NCBI GenBank assembly: GCA_018897875.1
Contig: JAHIKF010000260.1
Span: 1 to 8,780, forward strand
DNA from: Pseudomonadota bacterium
GTDB taxonomy: Bacteria; Desulfobacterota; Desulfobaccia; Desulfobaccales; 0-14-0-80-60-11
Length of the DNA: 8,780 nucleotides
Direction: 5' to 3'
The first letter of the stretch is position 1; every line of letters begins with the position of its first letter. Shown here in pieces: positions 1 through 5,230 of this stretch. Position numbers and translations under genes: made by a program. The notes below the pieces were generated by a model. The model was not told the DNA's origin. It searched no databases and worked only from the letters and a program-made list of their open reading frames with translations.

Positions 1-150
1 ATCACTTCCCCCTCTACCTGACCCTCTCCCCCATTGGGGGAGAGGGGAAAAGATGGGACCGATTTGATGCTCTGCCGCCATAAAAACCCGGTGACCTAAT
101 CCACCCCCTCTCCCCCCGCTTCGGGGGGAGAGGGTTGGGGTGAGGGGGGG
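1..150. repeat. Composite double-hairpin intergenic repeat, copy 1
   Basis: Two GC-rich hairpins separated by about 60 bases. The first has 11-bp arms (22-32 with 36-46, loop ATT); the second has 12-bp arms (106-117 with 123-134, loop GCTTC). Both arms share the core CCCTCTCCCC/GGGGAGAGGG. The outer flanks (CCCCTC at the left, GGTGAGGGG near 139-147) are also roughly complementary, so the whole unit is a loose inverted repeat. A near copy in the same orientation lies at 8649-8780. This type of sequence is a common dispersed REP/MITE-like repeat in bacterial genomes. The open reading frame across it on the minus strand (14-199) is low-complexity translation of the repeat, not a gene. Between 150 and 298 I see nothing identifiable. 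Confidence 0.85.
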
Positions 151-298
151 ATAGATGACGTGAGCGTATTAATGAAATCCTGTACCCAGTGCGCCCCAAC
201 CGCGCGTCCGTTTAGGCTTGACCGCGACTCGGTATAAACGGTGAATTATTTTATCATGTTATACTATCCGGCCGCATAAGCAAACGTCTTTCCCCCAC

Positions 299-329
299 AA
301 AAAAAGCGGCGCCCTCAGGGGGGCGCCGC
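299..329 (-). terminator. Intrinsic terminator of the PEP-CTERM gene
   Basis: On the minus strand a perfect 9-bp GC stem (321-329 with 306-314, 6-nt loop) is followed directly by seven T residues (305 down to 299). It sits about 45 bases after the TAA of the surface protein gene at 373, the expected place for that transcript to end. Strong by inspection: uninterrupted stem plus U-tract. Confidence 0.9.
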
Positions 330-372
330 CGGATTTGCGGCTGCGGCCGGTGGCCGGCCGGCAATGATGGCG

Positions 373-1086
373 TTACGACTTGTTCCGCCGCCGCCGGAAC
401 CTCAGCAGGCCCAGACCCACCAGCCCGGAGCCCAGGAGCAGGACGGTGCCGGGGATGGGGATCACCGCCGTCTTGCTGTCAGGCACCACGATCCAGGGGT
501 TGAAATCCTCGGTGTCGGAGCCCGGATCGGTGCCAAAGCCCTTGTTAAAGGCGTAATTACCACCGTCGTTATTGCCGTCTTTGGCGTAGAAATCGCCCCA
601 GATAGGCATGCGCAAGGTGTCAAAGGAGAAAGTATAAATCTGGGTACCTGCTTTAACAAAATCGGTATCCGAGCTAAACTTGATCCCGTAAATATTTGTC
701 GGCATCCCTAGATTAGAAGACCCCGTTTCCCAGAGGGCCGGTACGTATTGACCGACGTATGGTACCTGGATGCCGTTGAAGCCGGAAAAATCACTGCGAA
801 GTGCGGGGTTGGAGACCTCCAAAATCCAGTGGCTCAGGGTCTTGCTAAGCATCCCCCCGAACTCACCCGAGAGGGTATATTCATAATGGAACGGCGCGCC
901 GGCGGTGGCGTCGGTGATATGCCAGGCGATCTTGAAGCCCTAGCCATCCACACCATATGCGCCCTCGGTAGTGAGCTGGCCCGTAACCCGGTCGCCGATT
1001 AATTCAATAGAATCCGCCTGGGCCGCCGGAGCCCACAGGGCCACTGCCAGGATTCCAATAATCGCCATTAATTTAATGGATTTCAT
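373..1086 (-). pseudogene. PEP-CTERM-type secreted surface protein, one in-frame TAG
   Basis: One reading frame runs from ATG at 1086 to TAA at 373-375 (237 codons), broken only by TAG at 940-942 (codon 49). The start is chosen because it follows an AGAGGA-type ribosome site and begins a signal peptide: MKSIK, a hydrophobic core, then an AQA cleavage site near residue 24. The C-terminus has a PIPGT motif, a hydrophobic segment (LLLGSGLVGLGLL) and an RFRRRR tail. This is the tripartite PEP-CTERM sorting signal, with I in place of the usual E. Such proteins are exported and processed by exosortase, commonly in matrix or surface functions. The middle (FKIAWHITD, YGIKF, WGDFYAKDG) resembles a recurring PEP-CTERM family, from memory. 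No frameshift exists and the sequence after TAG still looks protein-like, so this may be a recent nonsense mutation, a sequencing error or readthrough. If TAG stops translation, only a 48-residue signal-peptide fragment is made. The gene sits under a c-di-GMP riboswitch and has its own terminator. Confidence 0.85.
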
Positions 1087-1136
1087 GGTCGCTTTCCTCT
1101 CATATTTCAAGATTAGCTGACCGGCTCCACGCAGAC

Positions 1137-1178
1137 AAAAAAACCGAGTTGCCGGTTTACTGCTTCTTGGCAACCCGG
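1137..1178 (-). terminator. Riboswitch-coupled intrinsic terminator
   Basis: On the minus strand CCGGGTTGCC (1178-1169) can pair with GGCAACTCGG (1153-1144), giving ten pairs including one G-U, and two more pairs can extend outward. Seven T residues follow (1143-1137). The loop is 15 nt. The 5' arm is the 3' strand of the riboswitch aptamer, including the ligand-contacting cytosine region and the start of P1. Aptamer and terminator are therefore mutually exclusive, predicting that ligand binding prevents termination (an ON switch). A smaller alternative stem (AACCG/CGGTT) uses the same 3' side. The ON polarity is inferred from sequence only. Confidence 0.75.
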
Positions 1179-1247
1179 CTATCTCTCAATTTCTGAGACC
1201 CGTAGCTTTCCGTCCCCACCTTGCGATGGGTTTGGCTTTTATCAAGC
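1163..1247 (-). promoter_or_regulatory. Cyclic-di-GMP-I (GEMM-I) riboswitch aptamer
   Basis: The minus strand carries the GEMM-I signature in order: AAAGCCAAACCC, a P2 hairpin (CCCATC-GCAA-GGTGGG at 1230-1215) with a GNRA tetraloop, the joining segment GGACGGAAAGC, a P3 hairpin (1206-1178) starting GCTACGGGTCTC and closing GATAGC, then CGGGTTGCC. P1 is short: CTTG (1246-1243) with CAAG (1169-1166). By comparison with the Vibrio Vc2 aptamer (from memory), position 20 is G, as in c-di-GMP rather than cGAMP-selective variants. The 21-46 pair is C-G here instead of G-C, a compensated change that supports real structure. It lies directly after the promoter and about 75 bases before the start codon of the PEP-CTERM gene, so it should couple surface protein expression to c-di-GMP, the biofilm/sessility second messenger. 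Confidence 0.9.
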
Positions 1248-1255
1248 GTGAACTA

Positions 1256-1284
1256 TATATAAAAGTTTTTGCAAGCCGTGTTAA
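1256..1284 (-). promoter_or_regulatory. Sigma70-like promoter for riboswitch and PEP-CTERM gene
   Basis: On the minus strand TTAACA (1284-1279, five of six to consensus) is followed after exactly 17 bases by TATATA (1261-1256). Transcription would start near 1249-1250, just ahead of the first aptamer base, a typical riboswitch arrangement. Transcript start has not been measured. Confidence 0.65.
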
Positions 1285-1708
1285 GCTTTTTAGGTTTTTT
1301 TCATAAAAATTGAGAGAAAAATGCCAATCATTTATTCACAAGCTCGGGGCCGCAGTCAGCGGGCCGCAACCTCGGCGCCGCCGGCGCCTGAGGTTATCGC
1401 CCGGGCTCGCCGGTACTTGCCGCCAACCTCTTGCACTACGAAATAGTTACGCAGCCATAAAATTTTTATGCAAGATTCGTGCAAGATACAGTGAGAAGCT
1501 TAAGGCCTTATTATTATTACTTGTTTTGTCTAAAGGGCACGGCGCCGGCCGGGGCAAATTGTTCCAGAAATTAAACGCCTATGGGTTTATATTGTATAAC
1601 TTATTGAAATAGTGCATTTTATCCGGTAGAAGGTTCTTTCCGGCTCACCCATAAATTGAAACATTTTCGCCTATTACGAAGTTGCAGTCAAAAAACTATG
1701 AATACTCA
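1285..1708. other. Gene-free spacer with one strong isolated hairpin
   Basis: AT-rich stretches alternate with GC-rich blocks, and no credible gene is visible. A strong hairpin lies at 1368-1395: AACCTCGGCGCC pairs with GGCGCC-T-GAGGTT (12 bp, one bulged T, 3-nt loop). It lacks a T-tract on either side, so it is not a standard intrinsic terminator. A plus-strand frame of 100 codons at 1310-1612 has an arginine run and a leucine run, no clear ribosome site and no recognisable domain; I do not call it a gene. Confidence 0.5.
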
Positions 1709-1789
1709 TGTCATTCTGAACGGAGCGCAGCGGAGTGAAGAATCTCGGCGGCTTTAAAAGAGAGATTCTTCGCTGCGCTCAGAATGACA
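1709..1789. repeat. Palindromic repeat, GTCATTCTGA family, copy 1
   Basis: Imperfect inverted repeat: TGTCATTCTGAACGGAGC at the left and GCTGCGCTCAGAATGACA at the right, with inner arms GAAGAATCTC and GAGATTCTTC around a short A/T-rich centre. This belongs to the widespread GTCATTCTGAGCG...GAATCTC class of dispersed bacterial palindromes. A diverged relative lies at 2070-2141 and a half-copy at about 3395-3411. Confidence 0.85.
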
Positions 1790-1940
1790 AAAAATAGTCT
1801 TTTGATTGCTCGTTGGTATAAAAAGTCTGGGGCTCCGGCCCATGGCCCGGCCCCCGGTCAGTCGGTTTCTCTGAAAAAGCCGTCACCAACCGCGCTCAGC
1901 CTTGAAATATTTTGGTGGCGCAGGCTTTCAGCCTGTGCAG

Positions 1941-1980
1941 ATTCCCGGCGGGCAGTGCCCGCCCTACATAACTGGGCAGG
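1941..1980. repeat. 40-bp direct repeat, copy 1 (GGCGGGCAGTGCCCGCC core)
   Basis: Matches 2196-2235 at 39 of 40 positions (A versus G near the end). The core GGGCAGTGCCC is itself a small hairpin. Just before it, 1918-1938 forms another imperfect hairpin (GCAGGCT/AGCCTG). A shorter related hairpin (GGCGGGC/GCCCGCC) occurs around 6883-6902. Confidence 0.85.
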
Positions 1981-1982
1981 AG

Positions 1983-2024
1983 GGCGCGTTTCACGCGCCA
2001 CTTTATGGTGCGTAAAACGCACCC
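1983..2024. repeat. Two tandem 7-bp-arm hairpins
   Basis: GGCGCGT-TTC-ACGCGCC (1983-1999) is followed by GGTGCGT-AAA-ACGCACC (2007-2023). The second matches the hairpin class seen again at 4995-5011 and, in another form, at 5041-5071 and 6904-6934. No gene function is suggested; these look like dispersed repeat units. Confidence 0.7.
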
Positions 2025-2069
2025 TGCATTTCTGATCAGTCGGTTAAAAAACTACCAGTTCCCCATCTG

Positions 2070-2141
2070 GTCATGCTGAGCGCCGCTGAAGAATCTCGCT
2101 TTTTCAATTAGTTGAGATCCTTCACTTCGTTCAGGATGACA
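2070..2141. repeat. Palindromic repeat, GTCATTCTGA family, copy 2
   Basis: GTCATGCTGAGCG...GAAGAATCTC at the left and GAGATCC...CGTTCAGGATGACA at the right form an imperfect inverted repeat of the same family as 1709-1789, with a different A/T-rich centre. Arm mismatches show it is older or from another subfamily. Confidence 0.8.
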
Positions 2142-2195
2142 AAAAACGCGTTTTTCAACCGCCTGCTCTACCTGAAATGGATTTTCTGTTGGGGG

Positions 2196-2254
2196 ATTCC
2201 CGGCGGGCAGTGCCCGCCCTACATAACTGGGCGGGCGCACCCCTGGGTGCGCCC
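2196..2254. repeat. 40-bp direct repeat, copy 2, plus adjoining hairpin
   Basis: 2196-2235 repeats 1941-1980. It runs straight into a 10-bp perfect hairpin, GGGCGCACCC (2233-2242) with GGGTGCGCCC (2245-2254). This hairpin lies about 30 bases after the fbaB stop codon on the minus strand and could help end that transcript or protect its 3' end. There is no T-tract, so I list it as a repeat rather than a terminator. Confidence 0.75.
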
Positions 2255-2283
2255 CTTAAAGGCGAATAACGTTGGCAGCCGCC

Positions 2284-3336
2284 TCAGGCCACGGTCACCT
2301 CTTTACAGAGGAAGGTGTCCTGGATGGCATTGAAGAGTTCCACCCCTTCCTTCATGGGCCGCTGGAAGGTCTTGCGCCCGGAGATCAGCCCCATGCCCCC
2401 GGCCCGCTTGTTGATCACCGCGGTGCGCACCGCGTCGGCCAGGTCGTTCTTACCGGAGCCGCCGCCGGAGTTGATCAGCCCGGCCCGCCCCATGAAGCAG
2501 TTGGCCACCTGGTAGCGGCACAGGTCGATGGGGTGGTCGGGCGCCAGCTTGCTGTAGACCAAATCGCTGGTCTTGCCGAACTTGACCGCCTTATAGCCGC
2601 CGTTGTTCACCGCCAGCTTCTGCTTGATGATGTCGGCCTCGATGGTCACCCCCAGGTAGTTGGCCTGGCCGGTGAGGTCGGCGGAGCCGTGGAAGTCGCC
2701 CTCCTTGGTCTTGAACGCCGGGTTGCGCAGGTAGCACCAGAGGATGCAGGCCATGCCCAGCTCGTGGGCCACTTTAAAGGCCTCGGAAATCTCCAGGATC
2801 TGGCGGCGGCACTCCGGGGAGCCGAAATAGATGGTAGCCCCCACCGCCACCGCGCCCAGTTCGAAGGCCTGCTCCACCGAGGCGAAGAGGGTCTGGTCGT
2901 AAAAATTGGGGTAGGAGAGCATCTCGTTGTGGTTGAGCTTGACGATGAAGGGGATCTTGTGGGCATATTTCCGGGCCACCGCGCCCAGCACCCCCATGGT
3001 CGAGGCCACGGCGTTGCAGCCACCGGCGATGGCCAGCTTGATGATGTTCTCCGGGTCGAAGTAGATGGGGTTGGGGGCAAAGGAGGCGGCGGCGGAATGC
3101 TCCACCCCCTGGTCCACCGGCAGGATGGAGAGATAGCCGGTGCCGGCCAGGCGGCCGTGCCCGAACAGGGACGCTAACGAGCGCAAGACCCCCGGGCTCC
3201 GGTCGCTCATCATCCAGACCCGGTCAATGAAATCGGGCCCCGGCAGGTGCAGGCTCTCCTTGGAGAACCCTGTGCACTTGTGGTTCAACAGGTCATCGGC
3301 CTCTGCGCCTAACAACGATTGGATTTTTTTGATCAA
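2284..3336 (-). CDS. fbaB: Class I fructose-bisphosphate aldolase, DhnA/FbaB type
   Basis: Catalyses reversible cleavage of fructose 1,6-bisphosphate to dihydroxyacetone phosphate and glyceraldehyde 3-phosphate through a Schiff-base lysine, in the cytoplasm (glycolysis and gluconeogenesis). The 350-residue product resembles E. coli FbaB along its whole length and has the same size, from memory of that protein. Recognisable blocks are GRLAGTGYLSILPVDQGVEH (61-80), KLNHNEMLSYPN (133-144), AVGATIYFGS (174-183), SADLTGQAN (218-226), ADIIKQK (234-240, likely region of the Schiff-base lysine), GRAGLINSGGGSG and NKRAGGMGLISGRK near the C-terminus. The start codon is TTG: a strong AAGGAGG site ends six bases upstream and the N-terminus then aligns with E. 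coli FbaB. It ends in TGA. It appears to be transcribed alone, with repeat-rich spacers on both sides. Confidence 0.97.
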   Translation of the reverse strand: MIKKIQSLLGAEADDLLNHKCTGFSKESLHLPGPDFIDRVWMMSDRSPGVLRSLASLFGHGRLAGTGYLSILPVDQGVEHSAAASFAPNPIYFDPENIIKLAIAGGCNAVASTMGVLGAVARKYAHKIPFIVKLNHNEMLSYPNFYDQTLFASVEQAFELGAVAVGATIYFGSPECRRQILEISEAFKVAHELGMACILWCYLRNPAFKTKEGDFHGSADLTGQANYLGVTIEADIIKQKLAVNNGGYKAVKFGKTSDLVYSKLAPDHPIDLCRYQVANCFMGRAGLINSGGGSGKNDLADAVRTAVINKRAGGMGLISGRKTFQRPMKEGVELFNAIQDTFLCKEVTVA

Positions 3337-3530
3337 GGGCCACCTCCTTAATGACGGGTTTTAGGTTCTGGGTTTCAGGTTCTGGGTTCCTTGGCGGCGC
3401 TCAGGATGACAAAGCAGCATCTTCCCACTTTCCTAAGGTAGCTCTTTTTTATCTATCGGTCAATTTGTCCATGGCCGCGATCTATCTTAAATATGAGGCC
3501 TATCCGCGTCTCTGGCAAGGGCTTATTTTA
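3337..3530. other. Leader region of fbaB with degenerate repeats
   Basis: Contains the fbaB ribosome site (AAGGAGG on the minus strand, 3342-3350), a short direct repeat of GGTTCTGGGTT (about 3364-3388) and a half-copy of the GTCATTCTGA-family palindrome ending GCTCAGGATGACA (about 3395-3411). A plus-strand frame at 3351-3593 is translated repeat and is not called. No gene is seen in 3337-3681. Confidence 0.5.
3490..3518 (-). promoter_or_regulatory. Candidate promoter for fbaB
   Basis: On the minus strand TTGCCA (3518-3513, five of six) is followed after 17 bases by CATATT (3495-3490, four of six). This would give a leader of about 150 bases. Another weak candidate (TTGACC near 3460) lies closer to the gene. 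Low confidence. Confidence 0.3.
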
Positions 3531-3664
3531 AGCTATCAGCAGTCAGCGGTCAGCTATCAGCAAAAACAAGGACTTATCAAATCGGCTCGATAACGATTGG
3601 TTCCCTGGAATAATACAACCAATTGTTTTGATTTATAAAGCTGACCGCTGAAACCTGATAGCTG
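3531..3664. repeat. MITE-like element with inverted ends
   Basis: The left end AGCTATCAG...CAGCGGTCAGCT (3531-3554) is the imperfect reverse complement of the right end AGCTGACCGCTGAAACCTGATAGCT (3639-3664). About 85 A/T-rich bases lie between, holding a smaller inverted pair (GATTGGTT/AACCAATT). Ends of this CAGCGGTCAGC type are frequent in dispersed bacterial repeats. No reading frame for a transposase is present, so it would be non-autonomous. Confidence 0.6.
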
Positions 3665-3681
3665 AACGCTTACGGCTTATT

Positions 3682-4938
3682 TTATTTTGGCCTGGCTGCA
3701 GTTATCAATTCCACCGCCACCCGGGCGGCCCGGGCCGAGGCCCCCGGTCCCCCGAGGCGGCGGATCACCGTGGCCAGGCCGCGCCGCACCGCGTTTATGC
3801 GCCCCGGGTCCTGGATGAGACTCAAGACCTCGTGCACCAGACGCTCCGGGGTGAAATCGTCCTGAAGGAGTTCGGGAAACACCCGCTCCCCGGCCAACAG
3901 ATTGGCCATGCCCATATGCTCCACCCGGACGAGCCGGCGGGCCAACGCAAAGGTCAAGGGTGACACCCGGTAGACGATGACCGTGGGCGCCCCCGCCAGG
4001 GCCGCCTCCACCGTGGCCGTGCCCGAGGCCACCACCGCAACGTGGGCCGCGCCCAGGGCCTGGTAGGCCTGGCCGGGGATGATTCTGAGCTGCAAGGCCG
4101 TAGGGGCGGGTTTAAAACCCGCCCCTACACCATCTTCCCCGGAAACTATCGACTGAACCAAGCCCTCCGGGGCGGTGGAGGCCAGGGGCAGGATAAACTG
4201 GGTCTGGGGGATGCTCCGGTGGATGAGGCTGGCGGCCTTAAGCATCGCGGGCAGGTGCCGCTCGATTTCACCGGCCCGGCTGCCGGGGAGCAGGGCGATG
4301 GTGAGGGCCTCCGGGTCCAGGTTATGCCCCAGCAAAAAGGTCCGCCGGTCCGTGAGGGGCGGCAGGGTTTCCCTAAAGGGGTGGCCGACGTAATCCACCG
4401 CCACGCCTTGGGCCCGGTAAAAGTCGGCCTCAAAGGGGAAGATGACCACCAGGCGGTCGGTGAGGCGAGCCAGGGTGCGCACCCGGTAGGTGCGCCAGGC
4501 CCAGACCTGGGGGCTGATGTAGTACAACACCGGCACCCGGTAGTATTTGGCCAGGCGGGCCACCCAGAAATTGAAGTCGGGAAAATCCACCAGGATGGCC
4601 AGGTCCGGACGGGCGGTTTTCAGGACGCGGCCGATGCTTCGCAGGGCCTTCCAGATGGCGGGCAAGTGGCCCACCACTTCCATGAGGCCCACCACGGCCA
4701 ACTCCGAGGCGGGGGTGAGAATCCGCACCCCCTGGGCGCGCATTTCCTCGCCCCCCACCCCGAGAAACTCAGCAACGGGGCAGAACTCCCGCATGGCCGC
4801 CACCAGCCGGGCGGCATGGTCGTCCCCGGAGGCCTCCCCGGCGACCACGAGGATTTGGGGGGGCTTACGCCCCGGGGGAAAAGGCGAAAAGGGGAAAAGG
4901 GGAAAAGGGTTGCAACCATTACCTGTATTGCTCTTCAT
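3682..4938 (-). CDS. lpxB: Lipid-A-disaccharide synthase
   Basis: Condenses UDP-2,3-diacylglucosamine with lipid X (2,3-diacylglucosamine 1-phosphate) to form the lipid A disaccharide at the inner face of the inner membrane (GT19, GT-B fold). Family blocks: VVAGEASGD (31-39), VGGEEMRAQG (61-70), LVDFPDFNF (116-124), YYISPQVWAWR (139-149), VIFPFE (165-170), VGHPF (184-188), LLPGSRAGEIERHLP (216-230), VASGTATVEAALAGAP (303-318). At 418 residues it exceeds the usual ~380-390. The excess lies in two repeat-derived pieces: a Phe/Pro-rich stretch at residues 10-22, and a GVGAGFKPAPT insert at about 270-280 encoded by a perfect palindrome. The start is supported by an AAAGGA site just upstream; no alternative start lies between it and the VVAGEASGD motif except a GTG within it. 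The upstream minus-strand neighbours are the DUF1566 lipoprotein and the Gfo/Idh oxidoreductase. Confidence 0.95.
   Translation of the reverse strand: MKSNTGNGCNPFPLFPFSPFPPGRKPPQILVVAGEASGDDHAARLVAAMREFCPVAEFLGVGGEEMRAQGVRILTPASELAVVGLMEVVGHLPAIWKALRSIGRVLKTARPDLAILVDFPDFNFWVARLAKYYRVPVLYYISPQVWAWRTYRVRTLARLTDRLVVIFPFEADFYRAQGVAVDYVGHPFRETLPPLTDRRTFLLGHNLDPEALTIALLPGSRAGEIERHLPAMLKAASLIHRSIPQTQFILPLASTAPEGLVQSIVSGEDGVGAGFKPAPTALQLRIIPGQAYQALGAAHVAVVASGTATVEAALAGAPTVIVYRVSPLTFALARRLVRVEHMGMANLLAGERVFPELLQDDFTPERLVHEVLSLIQDPGRINAVRRGLATVIRRLGGPGASARAARVAVELITAARPK
4100..4128. repeat. Perfect 29-bp palindrome inside lpxB
   Basis: Arms GTAGGGGCGGGTTT and AAACCCGCCCCTAC (14 bp each) flank one central A. 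This is the core of a widespread intergenic palindromic repeat. Here it lies within lpxB and is read in frame as VGAGFKPAPT, between the substrate-binding region and the VASGTAT motif. Confidence 0.9.
4874..4909. repeat. Purine-rich low-complexity tract at the lpxB 5' end
   Basis: GGGGAAAA-type units repeat with one GGCGAAAA unit. The complement resembles the CCCTTTTCGCC...CCCCTTTTCC segments at 5178-5214 and 5808-5844, in opposite orientation. On the minus strand it is translated as the Phe/Pro-rich N-terminus of LpxB. Confidence 0.75.
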
Positions 4939-4956
4939 ATTATCCTTTACACCTTA

Positions 4957-4993
4957 TATTCTGGTTCCCAAATTGGAATTGGGAACCAGAATA
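4957..4993. repeat. Perfect 15-bp inverted repeat upstream of lpxB
   Basis: TATTCTGGTTCCCAA (4957-4971) and TTGGGAACCAGAATA (4979-4993) are exact reverse complements around a 7-nt loop. The right arm recurs as TTGGGAACCAGAAT at about 5765-5779 and, diverged, at 5134-5147. It is followed by a GGTGCGT/ACGCACC hairpin (4995-5011). It sits about 20 bases before the lpxB start on the minus strand; no T-tract follows, so attenuation is possible but unsupported. Confidence 0.8.
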
Positions 4994-5040
4994 CGGTGCG
5001 TAAGACGCACCCTACGAGAACCTTTCGCAGCAGTCGGGCC

Positions 5041-5071
5041 TGGTGCGCGGTGCGCACCCTACATTAACTTT
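5041..5071. repeat. 31-bp exact direct repeat, copy 1
   Basis: Identical at all 31 positions to 6904-6934. The core is GGTGCGCGGTGCGCACC followed by CTACATTAACTTT. Exact identity 1.9 kb apart suggests recent copying or conversion. Confidence 0.9.
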
Positions 5072-5131
5072 GCTTGGCATAAGTAAGACTTCCAGTGCAG
5101 CTTGGATTCCATATTTGAGTTCCCAAGCCCC

Positions 5132-5216
5132 GCTTGTGAACCAGAATTATGAAGCCAATTCGTTTTTAATCTTCTTTCCCTTTTCGCCTTTTTCCCTCTT
5201 CCCCTTTTCCCCCCAA
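5132..5216. repeat. ~85-bp direct repeat, copy 1 (3' of lipoprotein gene)
   Basis: Matches 5763-5846 over about 85 bases with one indel and about six mismatches by eye. The last 36 bases (5181-5216, pyrimidine-rich TTTTCGCC...CCCCTTTTCC) are identical. It ends 14 bases from the stop codon of the minus-strand gene at 5231. The two copies bracket that gene with a period of about 630 bases. The rest of 4939-5230 holds the other repeats listed and no gene. Confidence 0.85.
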
Positions 5217-5230
5217 TTCATTAACCCACA

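Noticed and set aside
14..199. 61-codon minus-strand frame rich in Pro and Arg
   Set aside because: It is translated double-hairpin repeat (PHPNPLPP/GERG pattern), a familiar false gene call, without a ribosome site.
373..852. Separate 159-residue gene starting at ATG 852
   Set aside because: No signal peptide would precede the PEP-CTERM tail, and coding sense continues upstream in the same frame to TAG and beyond; it is the 3' part of the longer gene.
1310..1612. 100-codon plus-strand frame in the spacer
   Set aside because: Arg and Leu runs, no domain, no good ribosome site, and it crosses a strong hairpin; composition does not look like the real genes here.
1709..2255. CRISPR array
   Set aside because: Repeats are few, of several unrelated families, palindromic and irregularly spaced; no regular repeat-spacer pattern.
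2272..3177. 301-codon plus-strand frame opposite fbaB
   Set aside because: Antisense shadow of a clearly recognisable aldolase in GC-rich DNA; the product (His/Gly/Val-rich) resembles no family.
4042..5067. 341-codon plus-strand frame opposite lpxB
   Set aside because: Antisense shadow of lpxB continuing through repeats; low-complexity and no domain.
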